A stretch of 64,000 nucleotides of DNA from Pedobacter ureilyticus. Its GTDB lineage: Bacteria > Bacteroidota > Bacteroidia > Sphingobacteriales > Sphingobacteriaceae. The translations under genes were made by a program, and so were the position numbers. This document shows, piece after piece, positions 9,525-19,342 of the stretch. The notes below the pieces were generated by a model that ran no database searches, was not told the DNA's origin, and saw nothing but the letters and a program-made list of their open reading frames with translations. How positions within the stretch are numbered: the first letter of the stretch is position 1; each line of letters begins with the position of its first letter. The stretch lies in contig NZ_SSHJ01000009.1 in assembly GCF_005925345.1 (NCBI RefSeq), positions 1 through 64,000 on the forward strand, in the 5' to 3' direction.

Positions 9525-10166
9525 TTAATTGGGTCTATAGGCCCCTGTATCATCGGCATAAAAATTAGCCAGTTCTATCACCGCAGCCGAGGAGCTTTGT
9601 CCTTTCCCTATCTTTAACAACTTTTCTTTGGTCGGCTTGCGCATGATGTAGGATGCAAGCCAAGCTCCATCTATATAAATATGTACTATTCCCACATAAC
9701 GTTCCACGGCAAAACGCACCGTTTTATAGTTTGTGGCAAAGTCTGTATTTTCTGTAAACACCTTTGTGATAGCATAATCTGTTAACTGTTTAGCATTAAT
9801 GTTAAAATCAAAAGCTTTTAAACCATCGTAAACCGAGATGTCAAAACCCCTACCTTTTTCGCTCACATAAGGCACCTTAATTTTAAATTCTATGGTGTAG
9901 TTACCTTTAGGCTGAAACAAATTTGGTTGTAACTGTAAAACTCGCCGCTGACCATTGCCGCAATCTATTTTGGCAACACCTTTCTTCACCGTCAAATAAC
10001 CTCCATCTTCTATGGTCTGCCAGTGGTGATCATCTGCTAGTTTTGTAATGGTATAATCCACCTCGCCTATTACCTTTTTAATAGGCAGCAAATGCTGTTG
10101 GGCATTGATACTCCCTATACCAAGCATACTCGTTAAAAACCATATATATAATCGAAATCGCATCAC
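9525..10166 (-). CDS. Secreted concanavalin-like protein, DLTGAY family, paralogue 2
   Basis: Exported 213-residue protein, signal peptide MMRFRLYIWFLTSMLGIGSI with likely cleavage after INA. It shares with its neighbour (8858-9508) the ordered motifs YTIEFKIKVP, GFDISVYDG, HIYIDGAWLASY and a terminal DTGAYRPN. It lies 16 bp upstream of that gene and abuts the FGE-domain gene on its other side, within the same operon. The pairing of two short paralogues that consist of the bare domain, plus a third fused to a T9SS tail, suggests surface or periplasmic binding proteins for the locus substrate. Function unproven. Confidence 0.75.
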   Translation of the reverse strand: MMRFRLYIWFLTSMLGIGSINAQQHLLPIKKVIGEVDYTITKLADDHHWQTIEDGGYLTVKKGVAKIDCGNGQRRVLQLQPNLFQPKGNYTIEFKIKVPYVSEKGRGFDISVYDGLKAFDFNINAKQLTDYAITKVFTENTDFATNYKTVRFAVERYVGIVHIYIDGAWLASYIMRKPTKEKLLKIGKGQSSSAAVIELANFYADDTGAYRPN

Positions 10167-12161
10167 TTATTTTTCCTTTAACCACTCCAAATTAAAACGA
10201 TAGTGGTTTTTGCTGCTAATTAAATGGATCATATTATCTGGAGTCTGTGTTGCAGCAAAGTAGCCACGCGGCTCGGCATTTGTCTCATCCATCACAAAGG
10301 CTCCCGTCCAAGCTCCACCATCCATGTAACGTTCCCTACCATCAGAAATCAGTTTTTTTACAGGCCAGGTTTTCCCCTCATCAAATGATACGGCAGCATA
10401 TATGCCGTAAACTTTCTTGCCATTTATTTCCATTCCGGCCTTATCTTTTGTTACACGTAGTGGATGGTGTGTGAAAGAGACAAGCAAAATAGCCCCCTCA
10501 TTCAATCTACGCAAAACCAAACGCTGCCCGCCAGAAATAGGCGAAAACGCTGAAGCCGAATAAGCCCAGGTTTTGCCCCCATCTTTTGAGATACTCATTG
10601 GCATGCGTTTGATTCCTTCTCCATTTGCAATATCATTTGCACGCCCGAAAGCCATTAAATCACCATTTTTCAGTTGCACAACTCCCGCATGTATTCCTGC
10701 TATAGTTCCTCCCATATTTCCAGCTACGAATTTTGGCGTATCAATACTGATAGCTGGATCTGCCCAAGTTTTGCCACTATCTTTACTCACCAATATGGCC
10801 GAACCATCTGCTCCTCCCGGGCCTGCATCGCAGGGCTGTACCAACCAACCTTCATTGGTTTTAAACATGCCTGCGATTACCTGATGTCTCATCGTATGTT
10901 CTGGAGCGATGATGGTTTCTTTGCTCCAAGTAGTGCCATTATCGGTAGAGGTACGCATCGTTACCATCATGTTCTTCCACCAACCAGCGGCAGAAACGCC
11001 ATTGATATGGAACAGAGTGCCACTATCTTTATCATAAAATAAAGATGAGCCTGTCATATTTCTATCCGGAACTTTGTAAAACGGAGAAGCTTCGTCCCAA
11101 TCTTTATTTCCAGCCCTTAACCTACTTGCCCAAATAGACATTTCTGTTCCAAATTCGCTTTCTGTAGAAAACCATATCGCCAGCAAATCGCCATTTTTTA
11201 ACCATGTGATTGCCGGGCAGTGGTTATGTGAGTATAATTGGGTTTGATTACATGATGGATTTTTCACATAAACTATCGGCTCTGCAAAAAAAGGCTTGTT
11301 TATTGGTTTTGGCCAATTGAATGCCTCTTGTTTTACTTTTTGTTGATTTAGAGGCAAATTATTGTCTATTTGGGTAGCAATTGGCAGGGCTGAGGTAACT
11401 TCAACAATTCTAAACCCTGTCAGATAATTCCTGTCTTCTGGCATTAACGCTGAACGATTGGCCGAACGCACATTCGCGACAAAAGTATTATGGCTACCTC
11501 CCCGCACCACACGATACGAGCCTTCTTTATAACCAGCAGGATCTGTTTGCTCATGAGCTTGATATGGGCCATACCAATCCATACACCATTCTTCTATATT
11601 GCCATGCATATCATATAGTCCGAACTCATTAGGTTTTCCATTTTTAACTTTTAACGAAACCGCCAAAATCTTTTCGGGAACATCCTGATTTTTCTGCATG
11701 TTAGCAGGCAATTTATCGCCAATGTTCAAGTTAGAATAGGCATTTGCCCTACAGGCATACTCCCATTCTGCCTCGGTAGGTAAACGATAAGTTTTCCCAT
11801 CTTTTTGTGAAAGCCATTTACAGAAAGCTACCGCATCGTGCCAACTGACATGCACTACCGCTTCATTATCTTCAATTGAAAATCCTCCTTTACCTCTCAT
11901 TTTTTTATGGGCCGGATCAAACTGTTCGTATTGGATGTTAGTGATTTCTGTAACCGACATCTTAAACGGATTGCCGATCACCACTTTATGTACAGGGCTT
12001 TCATCCGCACCATACCTGGTGTCATTAGCTCCCATATAGAACTTGCCCGATGGGATATTGGCCATTTCTATGCCTATGGTGTTCTTAGCTACATTTTGGG
12101 CATGTAATTGGCAGTACCAACAAAATAGACTAAGCAGCAATATTGATTTTCTATTTAACAT
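10167..12161 (-). CDS. Secreted SUMF1/FGE-like domain fused to a sialidase-like Asp-box propeller
   Basis: A 664-residue two-domain exported protein (signal peptide MLNRKSILLLSLFCWYCQLHAQ). Residues about 28-255 are a formylglycine-generating-enzyme-type fold: MANIPSGKFYMGAND, YRLPTEAEWEYACRA, GLYDMHGNIEEWCMDWYG, RGGSHNTFVANVRSANRS, GFRIVEV. The cysteine pair that does catalysis in true FGEs would fall in the RGGS segment, and it is absent, so sulfatase activation is unlikely. Residues about 290-664 carry four Asp boxes (STDNGTTW, SKDSGKTW, SKDGGKTW, SFDEGKTW) of a six-bladed sialidase-like propeller. The start overlaps the DUF5017 gene end by 11 bp. Likely a glycan-binding or glycan-cleaving surface protein of the ribose/nucleoside locus. 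Confidence 0.8.
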   Translation of the reverse strand: MLNRKSILLLSLFCWYCQLHAQNVAKNTIGIEMANIPSGKFYMGANDTRYGADESPVHKVVIGNPFKMSVTEITNIQYEQFDPAHKKMRGKGGFSIEDNEAVVHVSWHDAVAFCKWLSQKDGKTYRLPTEAEWEYACRANAYSNLNIGDKLPANMQKNQDVPEKILAVSLKVKNGKPNEFGLYDMHGNIEEWCMDWYGPYQAHEQTDPAGYKEGSYRVVRGGSHNTFVANVRSANRSALMPEDRNYLTGFRIVEVTSALPIATQIDNNLPLNQQKVKQEAFNWPKPINKPFFAEPIVYVKNPSCNQTQLYSHNHCPAITWLKNGDLLAIWFSTESEFGTEMSIWASRLRAGNKDWDEASPFYKVPDRNMTGSSLFYDKDSGTLFHINGVSAAGWWKNMMVTMRTSTDNGTTWSKETIIAPEHTMRHQVIAGMFKTNEGWLVQPCDAGPGGADGSAILVSKDSGKTWADPAISIDTPKFVAGNMGGTIAGIHAGVVQLKNGDLMAFGRANDIANGEGIKRMPMSISKDGGKTWAYSASAFSPISGGQRLVLRRLNEGAILLVSFTHHPLRVTKDKAGMEINGKKVYGIYAAVSFDEGKTWPVKKLISDGRERYMDGGAWTGAFVMDETNAEPRGYFAATQTPDNMIHLISSKNHYRFNLEWLKEK

Positions 12162-13089
12162 CGACGGTTATACGTTTAATGATTTCCTTTTCACTTTTAC
12201 TATCTGCATTCTTGGCTACAAAAACCACATCATACACTCCAGATTTTTCGAAAACATAACTGTAGCTGTTAATTCTATCTTTAACCGATTTAACGGTAAC
12301 ACCAAAATCTGGAGACACCGTATTTAACAGCATAGGCCTGGAAATTGCATAATCTAAATTACTTGTTTGCGTTAGGCCCGCAGCGGTGTTTGTCATCACA
12401 AAGCTTTTTTGGTTTGCGGTAATGTTCCATCTTCCGGCGGCGGCACTATTGGTGTACGGAGCGGTCTTATTGTTGAAATCAAACGGAAGAAAACCTCTTC
12501 GTAGCGAGTCCTGGCTTTCCCTTTCATAGCCATTTGCCAATTGCAATACGATACGAAAGTTGGAAATTGTCCATTTAGGTTGCTGGACCGTTGCACTTGG
12601 AGTAGGCGCATATTTGAATGCTACAGTCGCCTGTTTATTGAGATAACCGGTGATATCCACCTCTATGTTCTTCTCTTGGTTTTGTGTGGTAGGCAAAGCT
12701 GCAATCGTTGTCAGCTCGTCCCAAGTTCCATCAACGATAGCGGTAGAATCTGCTTTGTAGTTATTAGCCACCAGACCTTTAAAGGAATCGCTCATCAGCA
12801 AACTAAGCGAGTTGTTAGCCGCTGCACTTTCTACTTTTGCTGTAAACCGTAAAAAGGCTTTCATGCTAGTCTCATTTAAATTTGTAGTATTTCGATGATC
12901 GTAATTGCCTCCGTTTTCTCCAGAGTAGAAAGTTACATAATTTGGATTTCCAACAATGTTGAAGACCACAGGCTGGCCAGCTTGTAGTGCACCAGAAGAC
13001 TTTACGCTTACATCAAACGTAACGTCATCAACTTCTTTTTTACAAGAAAAGAAGATAAGCACAATGAATAAAAAAATCAGTTTTCTCAT
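12151..13089 (-). CDS. DUF5017-type outer-membrane lipoprotein (SusE/F position)
   Basis: Lipoprotein with signal MRKLIFLFIVLIFFSCKK; the Cys after IFFS is the lipidation site. An upstream ATG at 13110 exists, but the start at 13089 puts the signal peptide at the very N-terminus and is preferred. The N-terminal beta-domain (FDVSVKSSGALQAGQPVVFN, then a YSGENGGNYDHRN segment) matches the DUF5017 type found directly after SusD genes. It probably sits on the cell surface and binds the substrate glycan alongside SusC/SusD, as SusE/F do. No catalytic motif is visible. Confidence 0.8.
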   Translation of the reverse strand: MRKLIFLFIVLIFFSCKKEVDDVTFDVSVKSSGALQAGQPVVFNIVGNPNYVTFYSGENGGNYDHRNTTNLNETSMKAFLRFTAKVESAAANNSLSLLMSDSFKGLVANNYKADSTAIVDGTWDELTTIAALPTTQNQEKNIEVDITGYLNKQATVAFKYAPTPSATVQQPKWTISNFRIVLQLANGYERESQDSLRRGFLPFDFNNKTAPYTNSAAAGRWNITANQKSFVMTNTAAGLTQTSNLDYAISRPMLLNTVSPDFGVTVKSVKDRINSYSYVFEKSGVYDVVFVAKNADSKSEKEIIKRITVDVK

Positions 13090-13103
13090 ACGGTTGGTGG
13101 TTA

Positions 13104-14696
13104 CTACCATAAAGGATTTTGTTTCATTTTTGAATTAGTTGATAGCTCTGAACTTGGTATTGGATACAGATTGTGTTTTTGAGAAGTAAAGTCTGCGATA
13201 AACGATGCATACTTCTTATTGGCATGCCATCTCGATTCGTTGACCATATTGCGTCTGCCCGTAGTCATCGTTTCTACGTATATGCCCCATCTTACCAGAT
13301 CCATTTTTCTAGTGCCCTCAAAACACAACTCTCTAGCTCGCTCATCCCGCACCAATTGCTGAAATGTTCCGTAGTTCATCCCTGAGATGAGTGCAACTGT
13401 AGGCATGGCTCTTTTTCGCACTTCGTTGATCGCAGCGTAGCCGACAGCTGTTGGAGCACCATTATATTCATTATCAGCCTCAGCTATCATCAACAAAACA
13501 TCAGCATATCTTAATACAGGGAAATTAATAGGTGTAAAATCTCTTGCTTTCGGTGTCGATTTTTCATGTTCGCGCCTAAACTTCCCGGCGCTTCTGTAGA
13601 CCATCTGGGCAGCTGACCAGTTCGTCTTTGCTCTAACTCCTGTAGCAGCAGTATAATTGTACCGAAAAGCCGCAACATTCCAGTTTTTACGAATGGCATC
13701 TGCTGGCATGGTATAAAGGTCTTCCATTTTTAAAGTACAAGACAGGTAACCGTAACACCAGCCTGGCGTATCAGCGTTGGTCCCATCGTTGCAGTAAATG
13801 CCATTATAACTCCCCAAATAACCTGCAGTTTGATTTCCATCTACGTTATTGCCCTTAAACTCTACTTCCCAAATACTCTCTCTGTATGTAGTTTCATATT
13901 CATCGGCTATCAAGTTTATAAATACAGCCTGATAATCTGGATTAAGTGAATGCAATCCAGAAATCTCTACCTGTTGCGCCCAATACAGCGCCTTTTCGAA
14001 TGCGGGCTTACCTTTGTTGATAGGATAACCAGCCTGCTTTAGATATACTCTCGCTAAAATACCCTGTACGGTTGATTTGTTAATCCTGCCCATACTCTGG
14101 AATTTATCTGCAGTGTAAACCATTGTTTCTGCTTGTTCCATTTCTTGGATAATAAAGTCGAAAATTTCGGTTTTAGAAGTTGGACCGATTTGGGATTCCT
14201 GTGAAACTGATGTGATCGCTTCCTTTCTTAGCGGAATATCTCCCCATAAGCTGGAAAGAATGAAATAATAGTAGGCCCTTAAGAACTTGGCTTCGCCTTT
14301 GTAGGCCTCCTTAAGGGTGTTATCCTTAAAGGCTACGCGTTCCACGTTCTCCAAAAATATGCTGGCCCTGTTGGCTCCGCCATACAGATTTTTCCACAAA
14401 CTGTTTAACCGCGGATTGGTATAGGAAAAGTTGTTGATAAAAAGTTCCTCTGTCGTATAGTTCCTGTCATAATAGCCGAGATCATCCTGGATGTTGAATG
14501 CAAAGAACCAATCTCTACCATAAAAGGAAGCGTCGCCCAAGGTATTGTAGACCCCGGTCAGACCTTGCAGGGCTTCTGCCTCATTCTTATAGAATTGCTC
14601 AAGCGCTACAAAGCCCTTTGGTTCCAATGCTAATTTATTGCACGACAGTAATGGCAATAATGCGATAACTATCATATGTATTAAACTTCTTCTCAT
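13104..14696 (-). CDS. SusD/RagB-family nutrient-binding outer-membrane lipoprotein
   Basis: Surface lid of the SusCD transporter, 530 residues. A lipoprotein signal peptide ends in ALLPLLSCNK (Cys about residue 19). Typical SusD features follow: NEAEALQGLTGVYNTL near the start, GEAKFLRAYYYFILSSLWGDIPL, the TPR-bearing middle, RYADVLLMIAEADNEYNG, and the terminal VRDERARELCFEGTRKMDLV segment with LYPIPSSEL at the end. It lies 3 bp downstream of susC and is expected to be co-translated and complexed with it. By locus content the ligand is likely nucleoside- or ribose-containing. Confidence 0.95.
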   Translation of the reverse strand: MRRSLIHMIVIALLPLLSCNKLALEPKGFVALEQFYKNEAEALQGLTGVYNTLGDASFYGRDWFFAFNIQDDLGYYDRNYTTEELFINNFSYTNPRLNSLWKNLYGGANRASIFLENVERVAFKDNTLKEAYKGEAKFLRAYYYFILSSLWGDIPLRKEAITSVSQESQIGPTSKTEIFDFIIQEMEQAETMVYTADKFQSMGRINKSTVQGILARVYLKQAGYPINKGKPAFEKALYWAQQVEISGLHSLNPDYQAVFINLIADEYETTYRESIWEVEFKGNNVDGNQTAGYLGSYNGIYCNDGTNADTPGWCYGYLSCTLKMEDLYTMPADAIRKNWNVAAFRYNYTAATGVRAKTNWSAAQMVYRSAGKFRREHEKSTPKARDFTPINFPVLRYADVLLMIAEADNEYNGAPTAVGYAAINEVRKRAMPTVALISGMNYGTFQQLVRDERARELCFEGTRKMDLVRWGIYVETMTTGRRNMVNESRWHANKKYASFIADFTSQKHNLYPIPSSELSTNSKMKQNPLW

Positions 14697-14699
14697 AAT

Positions 14700-17600
14700 T
14701 TAAAAGCTGATGTTAAGACCTAGACTATATAACCTAGATTTTGGATAGGCAGAAGAATCATAACCTGGGGTCAGGGCCGTGTTCTTGGTCGATACCTCCG
14801 GATCGTAACCCGAGTAGTTGGTCCAGATCCACAGATTTTGACCCGATACATAAACCCTAGCTTTCTTCAGCGAAAGTCTCTTGGTCAATGAGGCTGGCAG
14901 GTTATACCCCAACTGTACGGTAGAAAGCCTTAAAAATGATCCATCTTCTATTTCAAAAGTTGAATTATCTCCGGCGCCCCATCCGCCGACCCTAGGAATA
15001 TCGCTAGCTGGTTTTTGCGGTGTCCAACGGTTCGCATAGCCCGCAAAGCGATTGTTATTGACCTCATTTTTGGCCCGCAAAAAAGTAGACTTATCGGCAA
15101 AAAGGATATCGTTCCCATATTTCCACGAGAAGAAAATATTCAGATCAAAATCTTTGTACTGAAACCTGTTCGTTAAACCTCCATAGTGTTGGGGTATGCC
15201 ACTACCGATTACCGTGGCGTCATCATCATTGATCTTGCCATCACCATTCATATCCCTAAATCTGATATCACCAGGTCTGATCCCTGTACGGACAGTTCCG
15301 TTATCCGGCATATTAGCCTTGAGCACATAACTTCCATTGGGCATCAGGTCAAAATCATCATATTTGTAGGTACCCTCATAAACATAGCCATACAACATTC
15401 CCATGGGCTGTCCCAAACGGGCAATGTAAGAATTGCTATAGCTGATGATACTGACCAAGCTCTCCTCATTTCTGGCGAGCTCAAGTACTTTGTTCCTATT
15501 GAAAGAGATATTAAAAGCTGTTGTCCAATTAAAATCCTTGTTGCTGACATTGGTATTGTCAATGGTGATTTCCAGTCCCTCGTTCTGTACCCTACCGATA
15601 TTCATTAAAGCTGTACTAAAGCCGAATGACGGTGGCAGATTGGCATTCAACAATAGATCGCTCGTATTTTTTCGGTACAGATCTAACGCCACGTTCAGTT
15701 TTTGTTTGAATAAGCTTAGATCTAGACCGATATCTGTTTGGGCAGTGGTCTCCCATTTTAGACCTGTGTTGCCCGGCGAGGTCACAATGCTTCCCTGATA
15801 GATGTTATTATCAAAAACATAGGCTGTTGCGGCAATACCGCCTTCGGCATTTCTCAGGGCCTTTACATTTGTCCAAAAAGAATACTCAGAAATACGATTG
15901 TTGCCCGTTATCCCCCAGCTTGCCCTTAATTTGGCCGAAGAAATAAAACCGAACCGTTTCAAAAATGGTTCCTCGGCGATGTTCCAGGCCGCGGCCATTG
16001 AGGGAAAGTATCCCCAGCGATTGTCTTTTGGGAATTTGGAGGAACCATCGGCCCTTAAGGTGGCCGTGAAATAATATTTTGATTTGTACTTGTAGTTAAA
16101 TCTAGAAATAAACGAGTTGAGCCGCCATTCTGCTAAGTTATTGGTCAGTTGCTGTACCGTACCCAAACCTATTCCGGCCATGCCCAAATCTTCGTTGGGG
16201 ATATTGATGATCCTCTGATAATTGGACCTGGCATTGCTCCCCTGTATCGTTTGCCCCAAAAGCAGATCGAACGAATGTTGCTTTGCTTTATCAAAATAAC
16301 TATTATAGGTCAGCGTGTTCTCGTTCAGCCAGGTCATATCCGAACTATTGGTGATCGCCGCATTTACGCCCTCGTTCCTGAACGGATTGCCGCTTCTGGT
16401 TTTAGAGTTATTGAAGATATCGTTAACCAAGCTATTGTTGGACAAACCTCCGGCAACCCTCAGTTTCAATCCCTTTAAAATCTCGTACTCTAGGTTGCCA
16501 TTGATACGGAATTGGTCCGTAGTGCGCTTACGGTATTCTTCATTCACCGCGAACAACGGGTTTATCCTTAGATCGGAAGCTGTAGCAATACTTTCATCTA
16601 TCAGTTCGTCCAAAATATCAAAGTCGTTCAGGCTTGCCAGGGGCCTATAGCTCCACACATTACGAATGAGGTTGGCACTGTTCGATAATTGTATCTGTGA
16701 AGGGGATTCGCCGGTCTGCAGATACTTTGCATAGTTTAAGTTAACGTTGAACCTTAGCTTATTTGTAATTTTCTGATCCAGAAATGCCCTTCCCTGATAG
16801 CGGGTATAATTCGAATTCCTAATGATCCCATCTTGGTCATAGGCCGAAAAACTTACATTATATCTCGTTTGTTGCGTTCCTCCAGACAGACTTATATTGT
16901 GCGTCTGCATGGGGGCCGCAACAAAGATCAAATCCTGCCAATTGACTGTAGGTACATTCCTGTAGTCTTCCAGAGTCTTTTGGGAACCACTTAGGTAGCG
17001 TGAAGTAAAATCAGCGGGGGTCAAGATTTCCTGTTGCAGCCTCACAAATTCGTAGGCATTCAGCAGTGGGATTTCCTTGGTAACGTTTGCTACACCGTAC
17101 ATCCCATCATAATTGATCACCGGTGTGCCGATTTTCCCCTTTTTGGTCGTGATCACGACCACGCCGTTTGCCGCCCTGGCGCCATAGATCGCTGTAGCGG
17201 AAGCGTCTTTAAGGACAGTAATCGATTCAATATCGGCAGGGCTTAAAGAGTTGCTCACCGACTCCTCGGTCGGAAAACCATCGATCACATACAAGGGGGT
17301 ATTGGATTGGGTAACAGAGTTGGTACCCCTGATTACAATATGTTGGTCTGATCCCGGCATGCCCTCTGTTGAAGTGACGGACACGCCTGCAATACGGCCG
17401 CCCAATGCATCATCAAAACGGGCAACAGGAGCCTTATTGATGTCATTCATGTTCAAAGTGCTGACCGACCCTGTTAGATCTTTTTGCTTAACCTCGCCAT
17501 AGGCGACCACTATCACCTCATCCAAGATCCGCGAATCTTCCTGTAGCGTGACCTCCATCTGTACCTTTGTTCCAACTACCTGCCTAAGCACCTTGAAACC

Positions 17601-17828
17601 CAGGTAGGTAAACTCCAAAGTATCTGTCGGAGCGGTACTCCGGATAGTGAAGTTACCTTGCTGATTGGAGATCGTCGTTAATCTGTTCTTTAGGTTTTTT
17701 ATGCTGACCCCTATCAAAGGTCCCTTTTGTTTATCTACAACTTTACCGGTAATATTAGTCTGTGCACTAATACACTGCATCAAAGCCATAAATACGACCA
17801 ACAAAAAAGTCTGTTTTGAAATTTTCAT
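14700..17828 (-). CDS. SusC/RagA-family TonB-dependent outer-membrane transporter
   Basis: A 1042-residue outer-membrane barrel. Order: signal peptide (to about CISAQ, residue 23), carboxypeptidase-D regulatory-like domain (ITGKVVDKQKGPLIGVSIKN onward), TonB box region LDEVIVVAYGEVKQKDLTGS, plug with IRGTNSVTQSNTPLYVIDG and LKDASATAIYGARAANGVVV, then the 22-strand barrel ending in LYSLGLNISF with terminal Phe. It has no STN signalling domain, so it is presumably not tied to an ECF sigma factor, in contrast to the SusC at 42308-45766. Imports the locus substrate with SusD. Confidence 0.95.
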   Translation of the reverse strand: MKISKQTFLLVVFMALMQCISAQTNITGKVVDKQKGPLIGVSIKNLKNRLTTISNQQGNFTIRSTAPTDTLEFTYLGFKVLRQVVGTKVQMEVTLQEDSRILDEVIVVAYGEVKQKDLTGSVSTLNMNDINKAPVARFDDALGGRIAGVSVTSTEGMPGSDQHIVIRGTNSVTQSNTPLYVIDGFPTEESVSNSLSPADIESITVLKDASATAIYGARAANGVVVITTKKGKIGTPVINYDGMYGVANVTKEIPLLNAYEFVRLQQEILTPADFTSRYLSGSQKTLEDYRNVPTVNWQDLIFVAAPMQTHNISLSGGTQQTRYNVSFSAYDQDGIIRNSNYTRYQGRAFLDQKITNKLRFNVNLNYAKYLQTGESPSQIQLSNSANLIRNVWSYRPLASLNDFDILDELIDESIATASDLRINPLFAVNEEYRKRTTDQFRINGNLEYEILKGLKLRVAGGLSNNSLVNDIFNNSKTRSGNPFRNEGVNAAITNSSDMTWLNENTLTYNSYFDKAKQHSFDLLLGQTIQGSNARSNYQRIINIPNEDLGMAGIGLGTVQQLTNNLAEWRLNSFISRFNYKYKSKYYFTATLRADGSSKFPKDNRWGYFPSMAAAWNIAEEPFLKRFGFISSAKLRASWGITGNNRISEYSFWTNVKALRNAEGGIAATAYVFDNNIYQGSIVTSPGNTGLKWETTAQTDIGLDLSLFKQKLNVALDLYRKNTSDLLLNANLPPSFGFSTALMNIGRVQNEGLEITIDNTNVSNKDFNWTTAFNISFNRNKVLELARNEESLVSIISYSNSYIARLGQPMGMLYGYVYEGTYKYDDFDLMPNGSYVLKANMPDNGTVRTGIRPGDIRFRDMNGDGKINDDDATVIGSGIPQHYGGLTNRFQYKDFDLNIFFSWKYGNDILFADKSTFLRAKNEVNNNRFAGYANRWTPQKPASDIPRVGGWGAGDNSTFEIEDGSFLRLSTVQLGYNLPASLTKRLSLKKARVYVSGQNLWIWTNYSGYDPEVSTKNTALTPGYDSSAYPKSRLYSLGLNISF

Positions 17829-17870
17829 TAGAAAATAAATAGATTTATAATTTGGTTGATTGATTGTTTA

Positions 17871-19100
17871 CTAGTTGACAAATATTTTTGACCGCAGCGA
17901 GCCGTTGCTTAAAAAATACAGCCCCCTGTTGATGTTTAGGGGAAGATTTATAATTAGGCGTGATCCATTTACTGTTTGTGGCCTACCCTGGTAAAGTATT
18001 TTACCAGCGATGTCCGTTAGCATTAGGATTGAATCCTTATCATCGCTATCGACATAAAGTATTGCTCCGGCCTTAACTGGATTTGGATAAACATTGGCAT
18101 GGGAGGATAACGTATATTTAACGGTCTTGACACCAAGATCAGTCCTGGTACCATCCCGGTCTACCTGCACCAGCCTATAGTAATTTGTACCAGCTAACGG
18201 AGAGACATCCGTGTGCGCATAGCTGCCTGCACCCTTCGCACTAATCGCAACGATTTTATCAAAACCTGCTCCATTCGGCGATCTTTCCAGCTCATAGTGG
18301 CTATTGTTTGTTTCCGATGCAGTCTCCCAACTTAACTGGATACCGTTATTGCCCTTTTTCGCCTCAAAGCTGAGCAGCTCGACCGGCAAAACCTTGGCAT
18401 CCAACATCGAGTAGGCCCCTGTCAGATCGACCGTGAAATATGAAATTTCCGCGTTGATCGTTTGTGAGGATTGCTGCTGACCAAAGGTGATGTACCTGTT
18501 TGTGGCAACATTGCTGGCAGTTGCATTAAACGTATATTTCCAGGCCCCATTGATATAAAAGTGGTAAGAGGTAGGGGTTACATTTGGCGTTCCCCTCTTT
18601 ACCGCTATCGTGAAAACATTTTCTACGTCTTTTTCCGAATCACCAAATTCATAGTACTTGGTGATTACGCCCGAGGCATGGGATCCGAAATCCTCTTTCC
18701 TAAAGACCAGCGTTGGGCTCTGTGAAATACCGTCCCTAATGACAATCTCCAAAGCCCGCAGTGTAAATGCGCTCACCTTGCTCTTGAACTGGATAGTGTA
18801 ATTTGAGGAAGGGTCGAACAGCCTATCAGTGGTAGTGGGGTCAAACCTTACAAAGTACTGTTTGGATGCGGCATTGATGACGACCTTGTTATCTACCACA
18901 GACCCAACAGCTGCATCTCCGCCAAATACCAGATAGCTACTGGCATAGCCACTAAATTTTGTCCTACCATCAAGCCATATATCGGACATGGACAAGGCGG
19001 TTGCTTTTGGGACGATATCCAATGGCGCCTGTGCGTAAACCCCCAGGACAGGGAGCAGAAACAATGTGGTCAGCGTTGTAAAGATTTTGTTCATAATCAT
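17871..19100 (-). CDS. T9SS-secreted protein with DLTGAY-family N-terminal domain
   Basis: A 409-residue exported protein and probably the first gene of the long minus-strand operon (42 bp ahead of susC). After the signal peptide (ending near LGVYAQA) residues about 30-230 form the same beta-rich domain as in the two short paralogues at 8858 and 9525: YTIQFKSKVS, ALEIVIRDG, HFYINGAWKYTF, YFTVDLTGAYSMLD. A fibronectin-like segment follows (LPVELLSFEAKKGNNGIQLS, NNSHYELERS, GTNYYRLVQVDRDG), then the type-A T9SS sorting tail (VYPNPVKAGAILYV to KIFVN). It should be displayed on or released from the cell surface. Substrate unknown. Confidence 0.85.
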   Translation of the reverse strand: MIMNKIFTTLTTLFLLPVLGVYAQAPLDIVPKATALSMSDIWLDGRTKFSGYASSYLVFGGDAAVGSVVDNKVVINAASKQYFVRFDPTTTDRLFDPSSNYTIQFKSKVSAFTLRALEIVIRDGISQSPTLVFRKEDFGSHASGVITKYYEFGDSEKDVENVFTIAVKRGTPNVTPTSYHFYINGAWKYTFNATASNVATNRYITFGQQQSSQTINAEISYFTVDLTGAYSMLDAKVLPVELLSFEAKKGNNGIQLSWETASETNNSHYELERSPNGAGFDKIVAISAKGAGSYAHTDVSPLAGTNYYRLVQVDRDGTRTDLGVKTVKYTLSSHANVYPNPVKAGAILYVDSDDKDSILMLTDIAGKILYQGRPQTVNGSRLIINLPLNINRGLYFLSNGSLRSKIFVN

Positions 19101-19163
19101 TTCAGAAAAGACGCTATTTACAATTTGTGTATTTGAAATAGCAGGTTAAATATCTGGTTATAG

Positions 19164-19176
19164 CGTTGCGACAACG
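19164..19176. promoter_or_regulatory. Candidate LacI-type operator (inverted repeat)
   Basis: CGTTG-CGA-CAACG is a perfect 5-bp inverted repeat about 65 bp upstream of the first gene of the rus-like operon, whose regulator gene at 19343-20371 is of the LacI family. Position and symmetry fit an operator; no protection or homology data support it. Confidence 0.4.
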
Positions 19177-19342
19177 TTTGTGCAAGTTAGACAAGATTAT
19201 TTTTCGATGCAATAGTAGAAAAACTATGGAGAGAAGATAAAATCTGTAATTAGTTAAAAATCAGTAATTTGAAATTTAAACTTGACAATATCCTATAATC
19301 AATTGAAAATTAGCTATAACAACAAATCGTCCAAAGGGAAGC

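Noticed and set aside
15186..17502. Several plus-strand frames of 70-140 codons opposite the susC gene
   Set aside because: Antisense shadows of a long, well-supported SusC gene; no protein-like features of their own.
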